DNA of 64,000 nt. It comes from Bradysia coprophila. Its lineage: Eukaryota > Arthropoda > Insecta > Diptera > Sciaridae. The stretch is from positions 11,396,501 through 11,460,500 of the forward strand of contig NW_023503608.1 in NCBI RefSeq assembly GCF_014529535.1. The letters run 5' to 3'. Within the stretch, counting starts at the first letter, position 1; each line of letters begins with the position of its first letter. A model generated the notes under the pieces. It did no database searches. It worked only from the letters and a program-made list of their open reading frames with translations, and was not told where the DNA came from. This document shows, piece by piece, positions 1-13,219 of the stretch. The position numbers and the translations under genes were made by a program.

Positions 1-1670
1 TTAATTCTTAGCAAATCTTTGTCATAAACTTTAATCAAAATATTGGTGTTCGATACGGAAATAAATTTCACAGAAATATGATTTGAATGGAAACGTGTTA
101 GAATGGACTGCTAGAGGAAAGGGTAATATATCAAAAGGATATCGAGTACACACTGCACACAATACACGGTTGACGTAACCAATGAAGTAAATTTAGAACT
201 AAAATGGAAACATCGTAACAATTTACGAATCAATATTACTCATAACACGTCGTACCGTCTGCCTCTAGTCAACCAACCATTCTGAGTTCAATGCAGTGTA
301 TGAACATAAAACAGCTTTTCTGGTTATATCGTACACTCACTGTTCATTTAATATTTGTGTGGCGATTTCTGTCGGATCCCCTTTTTTCTGGTCCCAGACA
401 CGTCTCTTTTCCAATTTAAACTGAGCTCTAGTCTTTCAACCACCTCATGTGAAAAAAAAATAAGATGAACAGGACACGTATCACGTATATAATGTAGGTA
501 TTTTAAATGAGCGAATTGCAAATATTTTGCTGGTCAATATCTTTGGAACATAATATTTTTTGACAGCTAACAAACCATATAGACGTTGGAGGAAATTACG
601 TTTAAGATATTTCTGTGTTATGCATATAAATACCTACGACGATGGATTTTTTTTTGTTGGTTCTGCGTGTTCTTAACAAAAATGATTTAAGATTTTCGAA
701 AGAAAAAGAATTCATTTAGGCCTTGCTCCCCAATTAAAATAAATTTGTCAATCTATGCACTTTCAAGGCCACCTAATTTTAATTCTTTTAAAATTAATTA
801 AGATACTGTCATTCGATTATGTTTTCGTACAAAGGCACAGTAGTTATATTATTTGAGACACAAATACTCAGACATCATACACTTTAAATGTGCATATACA
901 TTTATTTTTTTTATAAATATAACACACAGCACATCTACCTAAATAGTACTCACATCACACTCATAATTCACGTCCATACTTCTTTTTTATATAAATAAAT
1001 ATGGCCAATATCAGATATCACTTCCATATAAAAAAAAATACTGAACAACTCATAGATTCAATTCAATTAAACTGATTTCCGAAATTATTCTGCACAAAAT
1101 TGCAATATCCAAATTTCACTCCATATTGAAATTGTCGAAAACAAACACAAATCCGTACGGGAATGAATTTGAGGAAAAAAAAACTAACTTTGGTTCATCG
1201 TATATTTTGATTAGATTGAAACGTAAATTCCACGTTATTTTGATCTTTTACGGATAATTTTCACTTACTAAATCAACCAATTTATTCTTAAATTGCTGAA
1301 TTTATAGACTACACCCTTTCATAATAGTCAAAAAAAATCTATATTATTTCTATGTGATCTCTTTTGGAATTAACGACACAGTAAGTCGTACAAGAAATAT
1401 TTTTTTTTTCATATGGATCGTGTCCGTAGAGATGAACTGTAGGAATGAACGAATACATACGCAATATACTTTGATGTTAATTTTATACACACTGTCCAAG
1501 AAGTGAGCACGCGCACAAACCCACTCGTGAAGATGTGTGCATCAAACAGATTGATTTCAGTCGAATAGGCCAGTTACGATTCGAAATATTTATCATATTA
1601 GGTAGGTGGCGCCACTATCTTCATCTGTCATTCTCTTTTATCCGAAGAGAGTTTTTGTCAATTTTCTTAT
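1..1670. other. AT-rich non-coding stretch
   Basis: No reading frame of credible length or composition and no recognisable repeat. It could hold the 3' UTR or an intron of a gene to the left, but nothing in it supports that. Confidence 0.5.
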
Positions 1671-1848
1671 AGGTTTGTTCCAAGGCCATATGAATTGTCA
1701 AAATTCATCCGTATAACCATAACCTCAATAATATCTCTGTGTAAATCGCGTAGGCGACGTTGCTCGATTTGTATGAAATATCACGAAAGCGACGTTGCTA
1801 TGGATGAAATTGTCGTTGTTCGGGTTGTCAAAGTTCGTGTTTACAGTT

Positions 1849-2122
1849 ACTTGGAACAAACCTATTGTCGGTTCACACTTAAAAGTATGTTCCGGGCAAT
1901 GAAAGTATAAACCAGGTATGGTCTGTTCATACAAACCGGAGGGCATGGCGATTTCATATAAACAAACTCACCTCTCATGAGAGGTACTTGGAACAAACCT
2001 ATTGTCGGTTCACACTTAAAAGTATGTTCCGGGCAATGAAAGTATAAACCAGGTATGGTCTGTTCATACAAACCGGAGGGCATGGCGATTTCATATAAAC
2101 AAACTCACCTCTCATGAGAGGT
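1849..2122. repeat. Two tandem copies of a 137-bp unit
   Basis: Positions 1849-1985 repeat almost perfectly as 1986-2122. Each unit starts ACTTGGAACAAACC and ends CTCATGAGAGGT. The near identity indicates a recent local duplication inside the foldback element. Confidence 0.85.
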
Positions 2123-2179
2123 GAGTTTTTTTTATATGAAATCGCTGTGTCATCCGGTTTGTATGAACATACCATACCT
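2051..2179. mobile_element. Hairpin MITE with AGGTATGG ends
   Basis: Ends are AGGTATGG...CCATACCT, with inner arms that pair through CAAACCGGA, GCGATTTCATATAAA and CTCACCTCTCATGAGAGGTG, so the whole unit folds on itself. A second member of the family lies at about 40998-41125. It is non-coding. Confidence 0.7.
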
Positions 2180-2965
2180 TGTGTTGAGGTTCATTGGATC
2201 AAGGTACACACAGCCAAGTTAGCGAAACATTGAATTTTCACAAAAATTAGTTTTTATTAAAATGTATCACTTACGGATCATATGAAATTTTGTTTACAGA
2301 CTTACCGGCAGCGCTGTACCAAAGCGTACTAAAATGCAGCCAAGTATTGAACAAATCCCACTATCTATATATAACTTTTCGACTTAAACCTATTTTACAG
2401 GAATACTTGTGAGGAAGGCAGACATCTCTTGTAGCAAAATCAAAATGTTTTTTCACTCACCACTAGTTTTCCCTGAAAACTACATAAGTACCATACTTGT
2501 TCTCATAGCTGAATACGGTTGTTTCGTGAAATTTTACCGTGAAAACTACAACAGCGCCATCTTCAACTAAAGGAAATTTGCGGAGAAGTTTAGAAAACGT
2601 CTCTAATAGAAAATTAGTAGTGGTTAGAGTGGTTCTGATTTCTGTTATACTGTTGGGAGATAACGTCAATAGGTTTGTTCCAAGTAACTGTAAACACGAA
2701 CTTTGACAACCCGAACAACGACAATTTCATCCACAGCAACGTCGCTTACGTGAATTTTCATACAAATCGAGCTACGTCGCCTACGCGATTTACACAGAAA
2801 TATTATTGAGGTTATGGTTCTGTGGATGAAATTTGACAATTCATATGGCCTTGGAACAAAGCTATTAGATGAGCCGTTGACATGCACTTACCAGCACATG
2901 GACATACGTTGGACATCCCCAACATATATAGAAAACATAGAAATGATCCAGTAACGACTGTAATC

Positions 2966-3148
2966 CAAGGTTCTGAAAGACCGACTCACGAAGGCGAGTG
3001 ACATCAAATTTGTTAAACGTGTGAACTTGAAGACATATTTTTTTTGTCAAGTTGAATTCGTCGAGCCACAGAAAAGTTTTGATGCCACCGCTTGCACCGC
3101 CTTCGTGATCAACTCAGAAGTGTCTTAGCCTGTTCTTTCAGACCCTTG
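2966..3148. mobile_element. hAT-type MITE, CAAGGTTCTGAAAG family
   Basis: Terminal inverted repeats read CAAGGTTCTGAAAGA at the left and TCTTTCAGACCCTTG at the right. Flanking 8-mers are CTGTAATC and CTATAATC (7 of 8 match), the target-site size made by hAT transposases. A better preserved relative lies at 49435-49670, and a one-ended fragment near 27698. Confidence 0.7.
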
Positions 3149-6100
3149 CTATAATCGTCGATAATCATGATCAGGATCGGTTGCCTTCATCACTGGGCTA
3201 CGGAACGCATCAATAATTTTTTTTTATAATATGTGTCTTTTAAAATTTTTTACGTAAACGGTACTATCTGAAAGGTCTGATTCTAGTAAACAATGTCTAC
3301 GACCTCCTGTGAGGCGAAGACGCAATACTATAGATTGTCAACGACTTTGAACCTGCAATTTCCCTTGCTGTTAATCTAGCTATCGCTCGAGAGTCTCAGC
3401 AAATCAATAAAATAAAACATCGTAAACTTTTACGATGCCTTGCCTATGTGGGAACAATGGCGTGTACACATTCAACGTATGACTAAGATGAGTGACATGA
3501 TACACACATCTACCTTTTCTGGCAGGTCTACACTAGCACAACATTTTTTTTATGAATGTGTGTATTTCGCCGGAATTATGACTTATTTTGAAAATAATCT
3601 TTTTATTATTTCCACTGGCATGCAGGAAATAGATAATGTCAAATACCTACCTTAACGCATATCCTGAGTATCCTTTACGGGGTATCGGGTTTCGTGTAGA
3701 CCATAAATAAATTCCATGCACAAACACATTTATTTTCTGATGGTACTCGAGCAATATTTACTTTAATTGACTTTCGAAGCGAACTCAAATCAAAACGTTT
3801 GTGTTTCCTCCACTCCGCGTATAAACATTTCAATTAAATACAACCGAATTAAAGGATGATACACTGTTGGTATAATGGAAAATTCCTTTTTCATAAATGG
3901 TTCGTAGTGAAGAAACTTAACCTTTTAAAAGCGACCAGCAAATAGAGGTATCATCATTATAACAGTCACTTCTGCTGTTGTCGCCTAGTGTTCAATGCAA
4001 TATATTTTACTTCATTTCTTTTAACATTCGTTTTAAGTACTAACAACACATTAATGGTAGGTCATCGCTTGACTTATTTTCGTCGTTGCTGTCGATAACA
4101 GATGAATAACCATTTATACCCTCCGATATGGTGACACTTTTCGTACTTAGTCAAATAAAAATTGAAAATGAAAGAAAGTCGATTAAAGACACCGAAAGAT
4201 GACTAATATTGCTGATTAAAGCTTATTCAAAGATTCCAATCGCTGAGATACATTGAAAACGCAGCATATAGTCGCATTTCGTGCTACAATTTAAAAAAAG
4301 TCTTTTTTCTTGTGGTTGAACAGAAAATACTTATCCATTCATTTTTGTCACCGTTTTTCTGTCGTTTTATTCAACCGATATGGGAGTGTTGCTCTCTATA
4401 ATCAATACGTCATACGGATTTTAAGTTTTGTACAGCAGATGTTTTACAATACCAATCGATTGTGATACTAATAAACAGTCAACTGGACTTTCAGTTTTTT
4501 ATTTAAACTTTTATTTAGTTCTAAAAAAACCCGTCTGAGTTATCAACCTTTTACATGGTTGAGTATTTTGGAGTGAGGAACTGTGTAGTTGTGTCATTCG
4601 AAAATGATCTGTTTCCACGGTTCTTGTTACTTATAATAGGCAGAGACTCGGCATTTTTTTTTATGGATATGCACGCACACAAGTTCAATAATGCTTCAAA
4701 ACTCATACCAACATAACGGAAAAACATAACCACCTCCCATTTGGTTACCAGTTTCGATTCAATGTCAGTGGATCAGAAAAGAAATATTTTTATTTAATTT
4801 TAGTTTAGTCGCAAAGTGCTTGAAACAATCGAATTTACAAATTTATATTTTTAGTTTATTGAAATTTTTCGTATCGATAACATTCGTTCAATGGTGGCAC
4901 ATTTGTATTACTTTAGGAGTTGCTGATGCTGACTTAAGTATGTGAAAGTGAAATTTTTGAATGGGAAAATCGACAAGAAAAAAATCACTTGAAATAATTA
5001 ATTGTTTGTCAAGTTGTGCATTTTGTGTGTTGAATTTCATTCTACAATAACATTTTGATTGTGATTCATTTTGACGTATGAATCAAATCTTTGTGTAGTA
5101 TAAGAGAACCAGTCGAAATTCCTTCGCATTTATATAAAGAAAAAGCCCAACACCCAAGCGGATTTTTCGGTGGCATCAATGTTAACGTATCACAGTTATT
5201 ACATAGATTCAGGTATATTTTCTATATTAATGAAGAAGGGAAACCCATTTAGATGTTTAATATACGTTTAGTTGTTAATGATCGTTTCGTAATTGGAAAG
5301 AATGTTAATAAGCAATTAAACCCCTTGTTTAAAGCAATATAATAGCTTTAGAGGCGAAATAAAAAGAATCGAATGATAACATCGTTTAGTCAATCTCTTA
5401 CTCGTGCTATCTATTTAAAAGCGCGATAACGTTCAACCGAACCAAAAAAAAAAATGAATCGTGACAAATAATGCTAACACGGTTGGGCTCATGATTCATT
5501 CGAGTTTGATTTTATTCCGAAAAGGCTGAATATTCATTAAGACAGGTGTGAAATCTCTGAAAGTCTAAAGAATTTTGTTTGGAATTTCGCAGTTATAACC
5601 GGACTGGTTCAGGTAAAAACAAACAGTTTCATTGTTTCGGATTTCTGTTGTTGAGAGACATCATCAGTTTTTCGTAATGTTTTTCCTATAGACGTTTCCA
5701 TTATTTTGATGGACTTGTCTCTAAACAATTGTTATTCATATTTACATTCGGTTAAGATCAATTCATAAAATCTACTTCTTAAAATCAATAAACTTGTTGT
5801 TAACCGCATCTTGAACCAAATTTGTTTAAGATTCCGACATTGATAGTTTTATCAATGATAAGGCGTACAATCCAAACTTGTTACATGGTAAGTGGCTTGC
5901 CATTTTTTCTGAGCACACAATCAGATTACGGTAACCTAATTGAGGAAGATATCACAGCCCAAAAAGCGAGTGCTGCTTTTTAGTGTTACTGTTGCCAAAT
6001 ACTGTTTCGTTCAATTAGAACCACTGATTCTTGCAACAATTTACTTGTTCCATTTAATCAAATTTTTGTGTGGTGACTGTGGTTCGTCTTTGTATTGTTA

Positions 6101-6897
6101 TTTGTTGTCGGGTTCGAGTTGAACATGAACTAAACATATTTTTTGTCAATGTGAAAGCGAAAACCAATCCCAAAAAGGTAAAACTGATATCGAAAACAAA
6201 AATAAAAAAAATTAACAACACCGCTTGTATATCGATACGACAGTTCAAACATAGTTTTGACTGAGTTATTCGGATGTTACACCAAAGTGATAGAGGTACA
6301 ACTGGAATTTCAATTCCCATTGCACACATACTTTCCACGTTATTGTTTTGATAACATTTATCGAGGAGAAGTTATTCGGTGTATGGATTTTGTCTTCAAC
6401 ACATCATACACCGTATGCATTGACGGTATATACCTTATTGACTTTCAAATTGTAAATCATTATTGCCAGCAAGTTATTTGTTACTTCGATGTATTTATAT
6501 TTTTGTTAGGTATAGACCGTACAGACCGACACAACTTTGAGTTTTCTATTTGTACAATATCTTAAAAAGAAGTGAAATTCTTCGAAGAATTGGGTATACT
6601 TTTCTCAATTAATATGTTTTTCGATGAAATTAGAGACTAATTAAGCAATCGGTTATTTATACTACCTATGCTAACGTAAAAGGAAACAGGGTCAATTAAG
6701 TGGCTAACCGAAAACGGTTTCGATTCCGTAAACACCCATTAATTTTATGTTCCCTCACCGATCGCAAGGTTAATTGCAATTTTCTCGATTTCGTTTCAGA
6801 TCGTTTTATATTTTTATCGTTGCTAAAATGACCTGGACAGTAGTGTGTTAAGTTTCCTACTTTATAAGCCAATGCAGTTACGATAGCCGGAGAGAAC
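3149..6897. other. AT-rich intergenic region upstream of GlcT
   Basis: Only short, overlapping, low-complexity reading frames without family features. Nothing identified. The last few hundred bases presumably include the promoter and 5' UTR of the glucosyltransferase gene. Confidence 0.5.
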
Positions 6898-8426
6898 ATG
6901 TCGCCAATGATCTATACGTTGTACGGATTCGCAATTTTCTTTTTCGTATTTTGGTGCGGAATTTGGTTCGTTCATTTATTGGCCATCACTTATGGGTAAG
7001 TTATTGTCATTCACAGACATTTTTATTATAAAATTGGGCAAATATTCGAACTTCGGATTGTGTTTCACAGAAAAGTAAAACTTCATCGGAAAGTATCTAT
7101 TCAGCCGCGAGAGACACCCTTACCGAGCGTCTCGATCTTAAAACCTCTGATGGGTGTGGATCCGAATTTGGCGCAGAATTTGGAAACATTTTTCACATTA
7201 AATTATCCGGTGGTAAGTTTATCGACGGAAATTGAATTTTCTTTTCATTTCAACTGAAATTTTCATAATTCCACCCCCCCTCCAACAGTATGAATTACTA
7301 TTTTGCATTGAGGATAAAGATGATCCAGCCATAGCGATTGTGAACTCTCTGATGGAAAAATATCCGTTGGTGGACGCTCATTTGTTTCTGGGTGGTTCTG
7401 TGGTTGGTGTTAATCCAAAAATTAATAACATGCAACCCGGCTACGAAGCAGCCAAATACGAATACATTATGATCTCAGACAGTGGTATTCGCAGTAAGTC
7501 TTCACTGACTTGTTCCTCGCGCATTTCGGCCCTAAAATGTTTTGTTTTCACAGTGAAAGAGGACACCTTGTTAGACATGGTACAACATATGACCGAAAAA
7601 GTAGGACTCGTTCATCAAATGCCGTTTACATGCGATCGGGATGGTTTTGCTGCCACATTCGAAAAGGTTTGTCATTTCCAATCGTTTCGAGTGTAAACAG
7701 AAATTGAAATCGATATTTTTTTAAGATATTTTTTGGCACCGTCCAGTCTCGCATATACTTAACCGCTGATCTAGCCGGCATTAACTGTCACACGGGCATG
7801 TCCTGCTTGATGCGAAAAAATGTTTTGATCGAAATGGGTGGCATCCGAATATTCGGATGTTATCTGGCTGAGGATTTTTTTATGGCCAAAGCATTCACCG
7901 ATTACGGTTGGAAGACGTCGATCAGTAGCCAACCGGCAATGCAAAACTGTGGAACATGTAACATTGCGAGCTTTCAAGCCAGACTGACCAGATGGGCCAA
8001 ATTACGAGTGGCAATGGTGCCGACTATGATTCTGTTGGAACCGCTATCCGAATGTATGATCGTTGGAGTTTTTGCTTCATGGGCTGTTAATGTGTTATTC
8101 CATTGGGACTCGTTGGTATTTTACTTAGTTCATATTTTACTTTGGTTCTTATCCGACTGGATTCTGTTGTCCATAGTTCAGGTAAGAATTTGCTAAATCG
8201 ATTCGATAAAATGGATGGAGTGTTAATTGCAGTTCGATCATTACAGAACGGTTCGCTTCCATTCAACAAATTCGATTTTGTTGTTGGTTGGGTGTTTAGA
8301 GAATTCAGTGGTCCGTACCTATTCCTGCATGCCCTATGGAATCCGGCAATAAGATGGCGTGCCCGAGTATATAAACTAGCTTGGGGTGGCGTAGCATATG
8401 AAATATCTCCGAAAATTAAGTCATAG
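6898..8426 (+). CDS. GlcT: Ceramide glucosyltransferase (UDP-glucose ceramide glucosyltransferase), six exons
   Basis: Transfers glucose from UDP-glucose to ceramide, the first step of glycosphingolipid synthesis; the family works on the cytosolic face of the Golgi/ER (known). Exons 6898-6995, 7071-7212, 7289-7493, 7554-7666, 7726-8181 and 8247-8426, all with GT-AG borders and consistent phases, give 397 residues, close to the roughly 394 of vertebrate enzymes. The N-terminus is a hydrophobic anchor (about residues 6-32). The GT21 motifs fall at the expected numbers: D91/D92 in EDKDDP, D144 in SDSG, D236 in LAEDF, and the RxxRW signature R272-R275-W276. Hydrophobic C-terminal segments follow at about 290-345. 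The start is the first ATG (AACATG) before the anchor. For exon 6 the downstream acceptor (8246) was chosen over 8232 because it keeps the frame and the conserved join. Confidence 0.95.
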
Positions 8427-9440
8427 CTACCACAATGCGCTGATGTTGCGGTCATTTTCCTCGAAGAACGTTTCACGTGTTCTTGATTAATATATTTTTT
8501 TTTGTTTAGTCTTTAAGCTAAATCAGGTAATAAGCCGAATGCGAGCGGTTAATACATTTATTTTGTATGTGATGCCACATGATGAACAATAACACTGCGC
8601 TTGTTAGAAAATGAATTTTGATTTTTTTGGAAATTCTTTTGATGCAAGCAAATTTCTACTGATCGAGATCCCGTTTTACCGAATAAATTAATAGAAAAAA
8701 AAATTGCAAACAGTACCTTGGACCGTGTACATAAAATTCAATTTTTGAATTTATGGGAAAATTTCATTGCGTAACTCCGAAGATAAGAATTAGTTAAAAT
8801 TATTAAATTATTTGCGGGGTGACACGTCATGATTATGTGTGTAAAGTAAAGTAAAGTTTTAGGGAATAATTATATTTAAAGTTTAATAATTTAATTAAAA
8901 ACAAAGATAAAGTGAAAATGAAGCGATATTATATTATATTTTATATATAAAAATCAGAATAAAGAAAAATGATGGGCGTATTCACCGTTAGTATTCGTTT
9001 TGTATCGTAAGAGCAGGCCCTCCCAGTTAACCTCATTATTTCCGATTGCCGAAATTTAGCTAAACATTTACTCAATTTACCAAATGAAATTTGGACAAAT
9101 TTCCTCGCAAATTTCAGCAACGTGTTTCAAGCACAAGTGGTACTCGAGGTGGTACTCTAAATAGAGTACTTAAACTGGACTGGATAGTGTATCAAGCAAA
9201 TCTTGTCAATATAAAAAAACATAGCTAACGCCGACCCGTACGAAACACCTATTCGTATCAAAAGCCTTTACTGTGAAACTCTTCATTTCTTTTACTTCAT
9301 TCTCTACTGAAAAGCTATTCGCCCTTTAAAATCACTTACATTATCTTTCTTTGCCTTGTTAGCATATACAAATAAATTGCCGGAGGCAATATAGACAGCC
9401 CCGTGTGAAGTCAACTTTCATAAATTCCTATTTAAACAGC
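8427..9440. other. GlcT 3' flank and AT-rich spacer
   Basis: A plausible polyadenylation signal AATAAA lies at about 8682, 256 bases after the GlcT stop. Beyond it the sequence is AT-rich with no coding potential. Confidence 0.5.
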
Positions 9441-10447
9441 TATATACCGCTATATTTACCTATATTTCACTATAAATAAACATTCCACAAATGAATTTGC
9501 TAGTATATACCTCTATATGCCTGTATATAGCTCAATATAGGTGAATATAGATATATATAGATGTCCATATATGGAATGCCTGAAACACCCCACACACATA
9601 ACAAATTATTTCCATGTTAACATAAACACTCTAAGTACCATTTTTTATTTAGTTTTATTTTCCCAATATATATCACTTTTATTAAAATCCAATATGGCTG
9701 CCGGTGGCCATTTTGTTAGGAGACCGACGCTTTACATTCGTTAATACCTTTCAAATAAAAAAAAATTCATGAAATTCGGTCAAAATTTACTCGAGATATT
9801 GACAAAATACTCCACGTTCATTGTACGACCGAGTAGCCAGATAAGAGCTCACTCCAAGAGACCTAGCTCACGCTCCGGAGAACATAATTTCAAAAACTTT
9901 TTTTCCCTGATTGGTACGGTCAATACCTATCTAATAAAGCTAAAACAGACGAAATATGTTGAAATGTGGCCGACCTACAAGCAAAAACTGCTTGCCGCCC
10001 TGTGCCTGTTTCACACCAAGGGGCCTAACTCACGAGTCGGTCATCCGATTTCCATAAACTTTTTTTTGTCGATCGGTAGTGTAAATACCTTTTATTTGAC
10101 GTATCACTTAGAAGTGTAACGTTTGAATGTCCGGAGATATCTTCGAAAAACCGTAAAGCACTTATGGGGCCACAGCTCGGGAAGGGTCGATCCAAAATCA
10201 CTCATCTTCGAACTTAGCCTGTCTTTTAACATTACCAAACGGGAAAAAAAAGAATTTTCAAAATCGGATGCGTTTTACTCAAGTTATCGTGCAGACGGAC
10301 AGACGGACAGACGGACATTTTTTTTTCACTGATTTGGCATCTCTAGACAACCACAATAGGTTTCCCCTTACTCAGGGAGTCCAATTCGACGTGTTACGGA
10401 CGTATGCGTAAACGCATAAGACCCCAGTACTTCATACGGGTCTAAAA
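9440..10447. repeat. Long dispersed repeat (GGCCATTTTGTTAGG family), fullest copy
   Basis: Contains the blocks GGCCATTTTGTTAGG (about 9706), TTTACTCGAGATATT, GACCGAGTAGCCAGA, CATCTTCGAACTTAGCC, ACTCAAGTTATCGTG, a GACAGACG triplication (about 10295-10315) and a tail near ATACGGGTCTAAAAA. Preceded by a TATAG-rich periodic stretch (9440-9570). The same blocks in the same order recur at 30840-31160 and 38545-38995, with partial copies at about 11600-11850 and 16590-16815. No transposase or reverse transcriptase is present, so the class is unknown. Confidence 0.65.
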
Positions 10448-12290
10448 ATGTAAAATATGTTCATACTCTATTTGGCAGCTGTCATTCGAAGCGTTTTTGC
10501 TGGAAACTGGAATTGCGTCGATTTCAGAAAATTTTCGGCTGCTACGTTTGTATATAAAAAAAGAACCTACTCTGAGATATAACAGGAATTTAGTGTCCAC
10601 ACATTTTCCAGGTGTTTTCCAAAAAAAATTGAAAATGGTTGCGAACTCAAACTAGAGAAGAGATGTGCGACCCGAGGTTATTTTGAAGCCCGGTCCGAAA
10701 TTCAATAATTCGTTCTAACATGAGAATCTTAAGCAATAAAACTTATTTATTTATTTATAAGCAAACGCGAAAATCTGATATGTCTATGCCGAGTAGAGTA
10801 GTCAGAGCTCCACTTCTTTCTTTCTTTCTTTCTTTTTATTTTACAGCATAGCTTCATTCATAATCAGGAATTGCAAACCTGAAAAATACTATGCCCCACC
10901 TTTTGGGCGGGTCAGGTCCCTTGACTGACAATTTTATAAATATATTTTTACTCCATTTCATTTTATTTACCACTGTTAAACTTCCGAAACATCACAAATA
11001 ACTGATATAAAACCTTCGCCTGAAATTCAAATTCTTTGGAAAAGTGTTTTCAATTATCGTAAATTTGCGGCAAGATTTTTAATCAACCATAAATCATAAA
11101 TTCAAGGACTCGTGTGAATTACGGCCTTCGCTCCGCTCTGGTCGCAGACGTCCCACTTGTATAAGTTGTCTATTATTCTGTTTCAACGTCTTATTGTTAA
11201 CGTTAATCAGAAGAAAGTGATGAGAATGTAGAATGATTACTCTTGGTACAAAATAAAGAAGTACGATAAATGTTCTTCTCATACACTTATGCAGAAAGAA
11301 GAAGTCTCCCGATATTTACTACGGCCGCAAACTTCACACTCCTTAAAGTCTTAAAGTTTTCTGTTTGATTATTTTTTAATGTCATTCCATACATTTGAAT
11401 AACGATTCAGAAATTGGTTTTTCATAAAATTGTATTCATTTTTTATGCCATGGCCATGGCTACTTTTGCCCGTGATAGCTGACTATCACTGTGATAGCTG
11501 ACTATCATGCGTGATCTGGATATAACTAACCGACAAAATCAAATTTCATCAAAGTAATCTTTTTCGATTGATTGAATTTCCAACAGTGTAAAATACTGTT
11601 TTTCTGGAATAACTTCCAGATTCTTAATCCCACATAGCCCATCTTCGAATTTAACCTCAGGAATTGAATTCTGCGATTACAAAAATAAAATTAGTAATTG
11701 GTTGATAATTACTCAAGTTATCGTGTTTACAAGCAAAATATTGGGACAAACAATTCCGTTTTTCATAACATTTCATACAACCTTTGGGACAAACATTTTA
11801 GGGTATTTTCTGGCATAAGACCCTGACTTACAGTCAAGGCCAATACATAACCAAGTCGACTCTTAAAAGAAAAGAAAATTCAGGTTACCCAAATCTGGTT
11901 TCACAAAGTCCGAACCGGATCGATCGGTTTGAGGTCCGTCCAACTAAAAATTGAAAATGGGTGCGAGGTCGATTCAGAGGGTAAAAGAAAAATTTACGAT
12001 TTTGCGATAGAATTCTGTGAAAGGAGAATTTACGATTTTTTCTTATTTCAAAAATTAAAAAGATTTCAAGATCATGATATTCGTTTAACCTTATGTAAAA
12101 AATCCTTTCACGGATGGCAAGCATATAAATAGTATTATTATAGGATCTGCAGCTTCTTTCGTCTAAGTGATTGATTTATTTTAATAATCTTTTCCAGGGT
12201 ACATCGCTTTTTTGTAGTCTCTATCCTCTGTCGATAACAGATGACATTGCCGCTGTTACGACTGCAGCAGGGCGATAGTAACTGAACAAT
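10448..12290. other. Non-coding spacer with microsatellite and partial dispersed repeat
   Basis: Holds a (CTTT)n tract at about 10817-10838 and a partial member of the dispersed family at about 11600-11850 (CATCTTCGAA...CCTCAGGAATT and ACTCAAGTTATCGTG). Short ORFs here have no protein-like features. Confidence 0.5.
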
Positions 12291-12533
12291 ATTACCCAAC
12301 TGGAAGAGTTCCTTTGGTCAGGAACCAGAACTTAAGTTCCCCTCTCAATAGAAGTAAATTAAGGCAACGCAATGGAGAGTAGAGGCTTGGTGTAGAGTGC
12401 GCAAGGAAAGGACGGAGAAAATAACAATTGTTGGAACTTAAAAAAACATTGTGAACCAATTCTGCGTAAATTGTTTTATTCACTCTGTTAAAACACAAAT
12501 GATTGATTTTCATAACACAAAAACGATTCAACT

Positions 12534-13219
12534 TCAATCATGCAATGCTAGATCTGCAGGTCCAAGAGCAAACTTGGTAAATCGGACCTGCAGTCCGGTA
12601 CGAGTCGGTGAACATACCATTGGACCAGTGGTAATCTTAGCATTTTCCTCGATCGGCGTTAGTCGTACAAATTGCCATGGATTGTTACCCAATCTCGCTC
12701 TTATCGTAAGTGCGTTCCCTGAACGACTTACTCTGACTGTCACTGGTGTAGATCCATCATTCCAATTCGGTACAGGAGCTACAGACCAATCCGACATAGT
12801 TTTCGTGACAACAGCGCCCAGTTGCGGTACTCCATCCGATAATTCAACACCCGCTTTGATCCAGTTTTTTTCGTCAATGTAAACGAGAAGGCCTGCCTGG
12901 TCAAACTGAGCGTCAAACAGTGCCTTAAAAGTAACTTCTACTGCTCTTCCATCACTCAGTTCAGTTAAAAGAGCATGACCATTGTCATGTATGAAATTGT
13001 ACGACGTTATCTGAAGTGTAAAAGGTGATTCACTGATTTATACCCGCGATTTGAGTGTTTTTGCTGCAAAATATTTGTTCTTACTCTCCAAAAGTCTGTT
13101 TCTGCACCTGTTGACACCAATATATCATTTTCTATTTCTGAAACTTGTGGGGGTGGATTTAGCCACACAGCTTGTGACCAAGGTACATTAAAATCTGTAT
13201 CTGGAATCTTGGTGGTCAT
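12534..13219 (-). CDS. DUF1349 (Ree1-like) protein, copy A, two exons
   Basis: Exons 13219-13085 and 13010-12534 (74-bp GT-AG intron, phase 0) encode 203 residues covering one full DUF1349 domain, a concanavalin-A-like fold known mostly from bacteria and fungi and including yeast Ree1 (known; biochemical role unclear). Family signatures visible: W with PP near the N-terminus, TDFWR at the exon end, then ITSYNFIHDNGHAL, FDQAGLLVYIDEKNWIKAG, GAVVTKTMSDWS, VRVSRSGNALTI and a terminal CSP motif. No signal peptide, so probably cytosolic. Upstream on the minus strand are a TATA-like GTATTTAAG (about 13251-13260) and a TCAG initiator (about 13238). The gene is tandemly duplicated with copy B; neither copy shows stops or frameshifts. 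Absence from most animals would fit an ancient transfer, but that is inference. Confidence 0.88.

Larger units (their letters stand above)
1671..2866. mobile_element. Foldback element with ~196-bp inverted arms
   Basis: Arms 1671-1866 and 2671-2866 are inverted copies of about 196 bp. Each arm itself begins and ends with a 14-bp inverted repeat (AGGTTTGTTCCAAG and its complement) next to TA dinucleotides, as expected for a Tc1/mariner-like MITE. Between the arms lie a 137-bp tandem duplication and a second hairpin MITE. There is no transposase. It is either one composite foldback element or two oppositely oriented MITEs of one family. Confidence 0.75.

Noticed and set aside
6054-6565. Overlapping ORFs of 60-102 residues upstream of GlcT
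   Set aside because: Composition is typical of AT-rich random sequence, with no domain, signal peptide or conserved motif.
12451-12882. 143-residue plus-strand ORF (and the similar one at 14961-15353)
   Set aside because: Antisense to the second exons of the DUF1349 genes; duplicated only because those genes are.
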